This document shows positions 22,311 to 28,651 of a DNA stretch of 28,651 nucleotides, in pieces. The stretch lies in NCBI RefSeq assembly GCF_000003605.2, contig NW_003146283.1, positions 233,232-261,882 of the forward strand, in the 5' to 3' direction. Position 1 is the stretch's first letter; each line of letters opens with the position of its first letter. Both the position numbers and the translations under genes were made by a program. This DNA is from Saccoglossus kowalevskii (taxonomy: Eukaryota; Hemichordata; Enteropneusta; Harrimaniidae). Under the pieces are notes generated by a model. The model saw only the letters and a list, made by a program, of their open reading frames with translations, was not told the DNA's origin and did not search any database.

Positions 22311-23340
22311 TTCCTGACTTTTGAATACAATAATAGCAGACTGTTTGAACTCATTCAGTCAAATCAAATGTACTTGAGAAAACTTGTGTCTTTAACAAAT
22401 ATTGTATTTCTTGGTGTGCTATGAATTTGAGAGTGGGTCCCATTATGTTTTTGAAACCAGTCAATAGTCATTACCGTATTACCAAAGGTTAAGAATAATA
22501 TAGCACTCCTTCAGTCAGGAACTTAAACTGAACAATACTTGTTATGTTCAATGGATGTAATCTGAGATTTGACTAAACAAAGAATAGCCATGATGGTGAG
22601 AGTCGATACTGGGTACGACTGATTAGCAGAGCTCATTGAACTCAAATTAATTGAAGTAACAACAATTCTCTAATACAGAACTGAAATATCTTTGGATAAA
22701 GTATGGAATCTAAAAAGCATACAAAAAATACAAAAAGAAATTAATAATACAAAATATTAATGTTAATACAAATATGATTCCACATCAATACTGATATACG
22801 GAAAATGAGATATAAAAAAAAGTGTCATGACAGGTGAAACATACATCAATTCACACTTATCTTAGAGAGCGAAAGTAACTTTTTATCATGGAAGAAGACA
22901 AACCTGTGAAAAATATTAAAAATCACAACTATGTGCTTCATTGACATTTCATGATTCATAAAATGTTAAAAACATGAAGCAAAAGTTCAGAGAGTTGTCC
23001 TTATTAAAGCTGTGACATTCTCAACCAAACATTGCTGTAATATCATGCCAACACTTTCTATATGTATATCATATTCAGAACTTATTGAAATGAGTTGAGC
23101 ACGTACAAGTACAATCTATGAATTTTCACTCTCTTGTGAAAAAAAAAAACATGGCTGACCGATGGTTGCTTAAACGTAATCCAATACAAAGGGTAAAGAA
23201 CTCAAGAGTACAGTTTGGCACCATGAAGGAGGAATGACTACTGTTTTTTATAACGATAAATAAAGCAACAGGACATAAGAGTTCACCTTTTTGATGTACA
23301 TGTATTTTCAATATTATGAGCACCACTAAAAGTCATTTTA
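22311..23340. other. Intergenic, nothing recognised
   Basis: AT-rich, without a domain, RNA gene or clear repeat. Confidence 0.5.
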
Positions 23341-23563
23341 ATACTTTAAACGCGGCGTTACACCATCATTTTTTCTGGCACAAATTTAGTGCCACATTTT
23401 TTAGATATTTTTCTAGCAATTCTTTGTTTATTTTGGACCAAATACACATAATTTCCCATTGACTACAATCCTTGATCAAAATCCTAGAAAAAAAATGAAA
23501 AATATTTTGTATGTTTAATTTTGCAAACTGTGACGAAAGTTGGCTCTGGCACTCAAAGGGTTT
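23341..23563 (-). mobile_element. TTAA-ended MITE family 2, copy B
   Basis: The right end, TGGCTCTGGCACTCAAAGGG, is the reverse complement of the left end of copy A (CCTTAAGTGCCAGAA in worn form). The middle shares TGGACCAAAT and GTGACGAAAGT with copy A in the same order. The left end is worn to ATACTTTAAACGCGG. Orientation is uncertain because the family is nearly symmetrical at its ends. Confidence 0.5.
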
Positions 23564-24245
23564 CTCACGGTTGACTGGATCTGAATTGTAAGATAAGAAT
23601 CTTGCTATTGAGAAGGGGGTATTGATACCAATGTGAATATCAACAACAATGGACTAAATTTTAAAAAACAAGAAATCTGTCTGGAAGCAGACATGGATGG
23701 CAACACAGCTGGTCGCCAAAATGATAAATAAATGTATATATGTATGTATACTAAATAACGAATACAAAGAAAATACTGTCTGTTCATTTTCCTGTACTAT
23801 TATATCCACTTAAATTCACTGCCGAGTCAAAACTGAAGGAACATTTTTTTTATTATATTTCTAATAAGATGGCTGCATTACAATCGCAAATTGAACAATG
23901 GATATTATTATAGTGAATATAATAACACACCTTGGATTAAATTCTCAACATACAATGATGAGCAAAATAAAGCACCTTGCTACCTAAAGAACTATTGATT
24001 TGGACCAATCACTGTGATACAGTTGAATCCATATAACCAATTCACTGACATTTTTAAACCACTTTTTTTTAAGTGAAACTGCGATGATAATAACAGTAGT
24101 TTTTATTAATACCGGAAACTCATATTTTTATCACTACATATGTAGAAATGCCGGTGTAATGTGTGAATAAAATATGTCACAAAAGTAAAAACCAACAGAA
24201 ATGTGACCTGTAAGGCTACAAAATTTTACGATTTTTCAAGACTGG
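23564..24245. other. Intergenic, nothing recognised
   Basis: AT-rich with short frames only. Confidence 0.5.
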
Positions 24246-24413
24246 TTAACCTTTTTACCACCAGACTTTCTCGTTCAAATTTTTCTGCCCTTTTTTATTA
24301 TATTTTTCAATATTTCTGGAATTAAACCCTAGTTTTTAAACGAACAGACAAAATTTGAGTAAATTTTTAGTTTTTACTCAAAAAATGTGGGTATGACCTC
24401 TGAAGGAAAGTTC
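24246..24413 (+). mobile_element. Possible TTAA-ended MITE family 2, copy C
   Basis: It starts TTAACCTTTTTACCACCAGA, a plausible worn form of the family end. A matching right end is not clear; GACCTCTGAAGGAAAG near 24400 is the best guess. Low confidence. Confidence 0.3.
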
Positions 24414-24477
24414 AGACTATATATACATACATGTAGAACTATTTTGTGATGAAAAGAGGGAACTGGTTGTGAAAAGC

Positions 24478-24651
24478 TTAACTTTTGAGCACTAGAATTT
24501 TTCCTTACACAATTCCGGTGCAAAATTATACACAATATTTATGTATTTTGCATTGTCTATAGCCTAAGGTTTGATACAATTTTTTGAAAAAATATGCTTA
24601 GTAATTTTTTTAATGGTGATAAAAAGACTACTTTAGCACTCAAAGTTGTAA
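24478..24651 (+). mobile_element. TTAA-ended MITE family 2, copy D
   Basis: The left end TTAACTTTTGAGCACTAGAA and right end TTTAGCACTCAAAGTTGTAA are inverted copies of about 19 bp. Total length is about 174 bp and there is no coding frame. This is the clearest pair of ends for the family. The outer TTAA survives on the left and is one base off on the right. Confidence 0.6.
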
Positions 24652-26851
24652 CTATGTTACACAATAAACCAAATGACAATTTCTGTTCCGTGACCATTAT
24701 TACCGGTATATCTTTTTGGGAGAAATTTAATTGTACGCAGTCATTGATTTCCACATCTTCACAGTGAAGAAACAAATTTTCCCAAAAAATACACACATTT
24801 TATTACAATATTATTTACATACCATCTGAATTCATGCTGTAACTAAGATCTGTGGAAAAATAGACCAAGAAAATATCTTTATTATTTTCATCGTGGGATT
24901 TTTTCGATCATACAGAGACTCTTGACGCAAAACAATTTCCACCATGATGTTTTTTAACTGGTCAAGACAAAGTCTGTTATTAACCAATCAGAATGCTCTA
25001 TTGTACTAATACAAGGGCTTAGTTACTTTTTTTCACATTTGTAACCAAATCAAAATAATATTACCTGAACTTAAAAATAAAAATAGCTGTGACATGACAA
25101 AATGTTTACACAATATCCAGAAACCTAACAAATTTGTTCAGGGGCCTGTAAATTGATAATATGCTCATAGCAACATACAAGGCAACCCTGGTCTCCCTTC
25201 CAAGTAACCACAGAGTGTAAATATTATTCTGTTTTACAAACACTACAATAAAAATTTAAACTAAACAGGATATGATGACTGCATGAGGAAGTATTTAGAA
25301 ATATATTAGTGTGGATTTACTTTGACTCATTATTAAAGTTACTTTAGAAATGTTAACAATTTTGTGTTTAATACAGTTCAGATAATTAAAGTGAAAATTC
25401 ACTTTTAAAAATTCAAATCTATTTTATTCGTATTTTATTTATTTTTTCTATAAGTTTTTTTTTGTTGGAACAATGGAATTGAGCTCATTAATTTTCAACA
25501 GTGAGTTTAATAGCAGAGGGAGTACTGGGATGATACACTAGACTTCACTATTCAAAGTACTTGCCCATATACTATGGTATTGCTTTCCAATATAAAATAA
25601 ACAAGAAGGGTTTGAAACAAAACATCTGTAGAGATTTGTTTACTTTTTCGTATTTATTTCAATTTTTTATTCCATTTGTAAGACAGACTTTGATATGATA
25701 ACGAGCTACTGCAGTTGTTTATCGGTTTACCATACAACGGCACCTCCCATTTTTTGGTCAGTACACAGGAACAGGAAATGGAAATCGTTTTCGGGTCCAC
25801 TTTATTAATTCTGTTTTCAAATGACACTCGGTGGAAAAGTAAATGATTCCTCGTCGAGCCCGAGGTGAACAGAGTGTTCACTTGAAAGCTCTATGATTGG
25901 ACTCGCGACTCTGAAGGTATACGTATACGTGTACACGAGTGTAGTGTAATATATTAAAGATATGCTGCTAAAATCGTCTAGACAAACAGTTATGAGACTT
26001 AAAACAACGTTATTAAAATGACGTAACCACAAGGGAAGAAGACAACCGCTACGCGCCTGTAAGAGGGGAACTGGGGACGGACGCCTCCTTACATTCTCGC
26101 ACACTCGGCGCCAGAGAAATTGAGAAGTGCCGACGTCTTGTTACACACACAAATGCCACCTCTCAAAGTACCGTCTGCTAGCACACGCAACACAATATAC
26201 AATTACGCGCAGAGCAAAGATAAAACGTAGTCTGTGAGTACAGGACATACACACGATCAACGACCGTGTACATAACTTGGGAATGAAAAAAAAGTTTTAA
26301 CACAACTCGGTCAGCGATCACGAAGCTCATTTACTTAAATGATGGAAATGAGAAATCTACTCACTCTTTTAGGATCCCACACCCTCGTTGAATAATGTCA
26401 ATGTCTTGTGATACTGAAATAGTTTGAATCCACGTTACAAAAACCCAAGGGGTACGCAAGGAGAATTTGAAAAGTACTCGTGTTTTTGCACACACGATAC
26501 ACCTCAGATCAATCGGTCAAATTCAATATGGCGTTTACAAAGCCCTCAAATAATTACTTCCAAATAAGGAAAATAATGAATATGTAATAAGACGAATCTA
26601 TTCAAACCACAAATAGGGGTACACTATTTTAAACGGATTATGTTTGTTACAGATTAACTGATGACATTGTGTTCTTCTCTGCTGTGCATTCATAAGCTTA
26701 TAATATTAGTGTCAAAATGATTAAATTGATTTTTTTTACAAATTAATTATATATTTATGAGGTCCGTGTCAAGATTCTTGTTATATTCACCCTTAATTTA
26801 AGTTAGTACCTTCCATTACCCAACTTGCACTGCGAACAACCATTTTGAAGT
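24652..26851. other. Intergenic upstream of RPS12, promoter-like from about 25850
   Basis: From 24652 to about 25800 I see nothing. From about 25850 to 26530 the sequence has more CpG and GC than its surroundings (for example TACGCGCC, CTCGGCGCC and TACGCGC). It holds a perfect spaced palindrome (25865-25881) and a 21-nt alternating purine-pyrimidine run (25917-25937). It ends near a CAATATGGCG box at 26524-26533. This could be a promoter for a minus-strand gene lying to the left, but no exon was proven. Confidence 0.35.
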
Positions 26852-27038
26852 CCTTTGCGAATTTGTTTTTCCGGGTAATCGATGTGAGTATGGTTGCATA
26901 GAAAATCGCCCATAATCTGCTTTCAGAATAAATTCTTTGTCTCTTATTTCGATTTTAAAATGTTGTTGAATAATCTTAGATTAGTCTGATGTCTATATTT
27001 TTACTTATTTTTTTCATAGCGAGGACGTCCGCTTCATA
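26852..27038 (+). promoter_or_regulatory. RPS12: Probable RPS12 leader: 5' UTR exon, intron and UTR to the ATG
   Basis: A donor of strong consensus (GTGAGT at 26884) and an acceptor with a pyrimidine run ending TTTTTTTCATAG at 27019 bound an intron of 136 bp. That leaves a short non-coding first exon, about 26852-26883, and 19 nt of UTR in the next exon. The candidate start CCTTTGC at 26852 resembles the pyrimidine-rich (TOP/TCT) starts of ribosomal-protein genes. GTTTTTCCGGG at about 26864 is an alternative start. The human gene likewise has a non-coding first exon. The transcription start is inferred. Confidence 0.5.
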
Positions 27039-28213
27039 ATGTCTGACGCGGAAGGGTAAGTAAAAATGGCCAACATGCCGGTTACTTCACTGGAGTTTAC
27101 CCGTATCAACCCACGTGGGTTTTACTCCTACTACCTTCCATGATTTTATTGACGGCAATATCACACTGGTTAGTAACAGTCATTATGACAATATGCACAT
27201 TTATATGAAACTTCGTTTAGATTTAAAACAGATGTGATATTGGTGTCATATGAGCGTTTTAAAATTGAGCTTGTTCAAGTTGTGGAGGTCATTCACTGAA
27301 TCGGCCCCTCACTAATATGCGAAACTCCATAAATCATGCAACTTAAACGTGGAATGTCAAATTTTTGAAAAGAATTGTTCTGGTTCAAAATGTGCGTATG
27401 TGTGCTATTATAGTTATGCTTGACATGTAGCCCACCTGTGTACACACACCTGGTGGTGGTGTACTTGGAGAGTTTCCATACTTTGGTATGTTGCTATTCA
27501 TTGAGTAACTATAGTTGAGCCTTCTAGGCTAGAAAGGTTGTTGAACAAGCAATTTGGGGTCGCATTGATAAAGTTAACTAAAAGAGTGCATGTGTTGCAC
27601 TGAATTGATTCATCATAGTTTACCTGTAAATTGGATTATAAGCACTTTGTAACTGTTCAGTCCTCAGTCTTTTCACGTACCAAAATTACTATGTGATCAC
27701 CACACACACTCAGCTTTTGGTGATATGTGGGGCAAGTATGTGGATAACGTTGAGACATTTTCTCCTGAAATTTCCCATCTGGATAAAAACATGGGGACAG
27801 TAGAGTAGGGTGGGGATAACAAGGGAGGGGCATAATGTATTTAACAACTCTAGTCCCCACATACCCCAAGGTGGGGAGGGTCAGGGATTATATTTCTTTT
27901 GAGAAATGAAAATAAAATAAAATAATAAATATATTGACTAGCACATACTGTCGACACAAGCTGAATACACTAATTATACAAATTTTTCACAATACTCTGC
28001 TCATGCCAGCTGAATCCTCTAGCATTTGTCCTTTCTCATGCTATAATATATTTTGCGTCTCAGAGATGGTAAGCCCGCTGCAACCCCAGCCGCCGCCGCC
28101 GCTGTTGGTGGTCCAATGGATGTTAACACAGCTCTGCAAGAAGTACTGAAAACTGCATTGATTCATGACGGTCTTGCAAGGGGTTTGCATGAAGCAGCCA
28201 AAGCTCTTGACAA
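27039..28213 (+). CDS. RPS12: 40S ribosomal protein S12 (eS12), N-terminal part
   Basis: eS12 is a structural protein of the small ribosomal subunit, in the beak of the 40S head, and belongs to the L7Ae-like fold group. Two coding exons are visible. The first, 27039-27055, gives MSDAEG up to a phase-2 GTAAGT donor. The second, 28064-28213, follows a TCTCAG acceptor. Joined, they give 55 complete codons. After a short alanine-rich variable N-terminus (residues about 11-20) comes the conserved core: [20 protein letters not shown], then [16 protein letters not shown]. This matches animal S12 almost residue for residue; the family is about 130-140 residues, so more than half lies beyond the window. 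The intron after the GAAGG codons matches what I recall of the human gene. ATG 27039 is the only start in frame in its exon. Intron 2, from GTAAGC at 28214, contains a foldback MITE. Expression is presumably constitutive and high, as for ribosomal proteins generally. Confidence 0.97.
27808..27830 (+). other. G-quadruplex motif in RPS12 intron 1
   Basis: Four G runs, GGG, GGGG, GGG and GGGG, are separated by 1-2, 7 and 1 bases. They satisfy the usual G3+N1-7 rule on the sense strand, so the pre-mRNA would carry it too. A hairpin TCCCCAC...GTGGGGA (27854-27877) follows closely. Confidence 0.6.
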
Positions 28214-28236
28214 GTAAGCAAAATGTTACTATAGGA

Positions 28237-28412
28237 TACTGTAAAATGCTTTATTTTAGCTGGAATTAATTTTCGCTGAAAAGACTTTTTGGGTGTTTTG
28301 TATGGAATTTATTTTTGACAAGTTGAATATAAAATATAGGAAAAGATGTATATTCGCTGGATTTTATTTTCATTGAATCATTCCTTCAGCGAAAATAAAG
28401 TATTTTACAGTA
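28237..28412 (+). mobile_element. Foldback MITE family 1, copy 8, in RPS12 intron 2
   Basis: A 176-bp copy from TACTGTAAAATGC to TATTTTACAGTA, starting only 23 bp after the 5' splice site of intron 2. The right inner repeat (the part with AATTAATTCCAAGCG) is deleted between short GCGAAAATA repeats, and the inner CACTGATT block is also gone. It leaves the splice donor untouched. Confidence 0.9.
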
Positions 28413-28479
28413 TGTTTATATATCATTAAATCAGTAAAAATAAGGCCATTTAACAGCAAGTCTCAGAAGTATTGGGGCA

Positions 28480-28540
28480 GCCAATTTGCAAACTCGCTAG
28501 CGAATTGGCCAACTGCTTGGGTTTTGACTAAACAGTTGGC
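28480..28540 (+). other. Two overlapping hairpins in RPS12 intron 2
   Basis: GCCAATT (28480-28486) pairs with AATTGGC (28503-28509) around a CGCTAGCG palindrome. GCCAACTG (28508-28515) pairs with CAGTTGGC (28533-28540). The stems share two bases, so they compete. The function is unknown. Confidence 0.45.
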
Positions 28541-28651
28541 TTTCGAATCTCGCTGGCGCCGACTCTGGACGAGCCTATATTGCATTAGGGGGACATAGAA
28601 TGCTTTTACGTACGTAGCCAGGTACATGTTTGGATTCCCCTGAATGATTTG

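Noticed and set aside
22047-22424. 125-codon frame as a gene
   Set aside because: It runs from a dispersed repeat into unrelated flank. The other copy has a stop in the same frame, and differences do not favour silent sites.
27056-28063. C/D snoRNA in RPS12 intron 1
   Set aside because: No RTGATGA box paired with a CTGA box at a suitable distance was found. A TGATGA at about 26660 lies outside the gene.
1-28651. tRNA, 5S rRNA or other structured RNA genes
   Set aside because: I looked for TTCRANNC-type B boxes with matching A boxes and for 5S landmarks, and saw none.

Overview
This is animal nuclear DNA, most likely from a marine invertebrate. The case for a eukaryote is a spliced ribosomal-protein gene with GT-AG introns, very low gene density, AT-rich non-coding DNA, several families of short non-autonomous transposons, two satellites, and a 50-N scaffold gap. 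The species cannot be fixed from the sequence. The repeat style (TA-flanked foldback MITEs, tandem units ending in ACGGACG-like tails, frequent TACATGTA) fits lophotrochozoan, hemichordate or cephalochordate genomes, but that is an inference.

The only gene I can support firmly is at the right end. It is the 5' part of the gene for 40S ribosomal protein S12 (eS12, RPS12) on the + strand. It has a probable non-coding leader exon (about 26852-26883), a short exon holding the ATG (27020-27055) and a third exon (28064-28213). The gene runs off the window.

The rest is repeat-rich intergenic sequence. At 1-2.5 kb a foldback MITE has been split by a 963-bp insertion, which itself carries a tandem higher-order repeat and a terminal hairpin. 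At 2.98-3.60 kb lies a decayed Crypton-type tyrosine recombinase (DUF3504-like) broken by a stop and two frame changes. Eight copies of one TACTGTAAAAT foldback MITE are scattered from 0.4 to 28.4 kb, one of them inside RPS12 intron 2. Three or four copies of a second family with piggyBac-like TTAA ends lie at 15.9, 23.3, 24.2 and 24.5 kb. A two-copy dispersed repeat of unknown identity sits at 5.3 and 21.9 kb. A 5-bp-register microsatellite built from two 5-mers fills 12.94-13.77 kb, and a 31-bp satellite with internal dyads fills 15.02-15.45 kb. Weaker tandem duplications occur at 17.5 and 20.5 kb.

I found no tRNA, rRNA, CRISPR, operon or new multi-gene system. Most of the 60-125 codon open frames look like chance ORFs or readings of repeats. 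The most useful leads are the nested insertion, the recombinase remnant, the two-copy unknown repeat, and the RNA-structure candidates inside the RPS12 introns.
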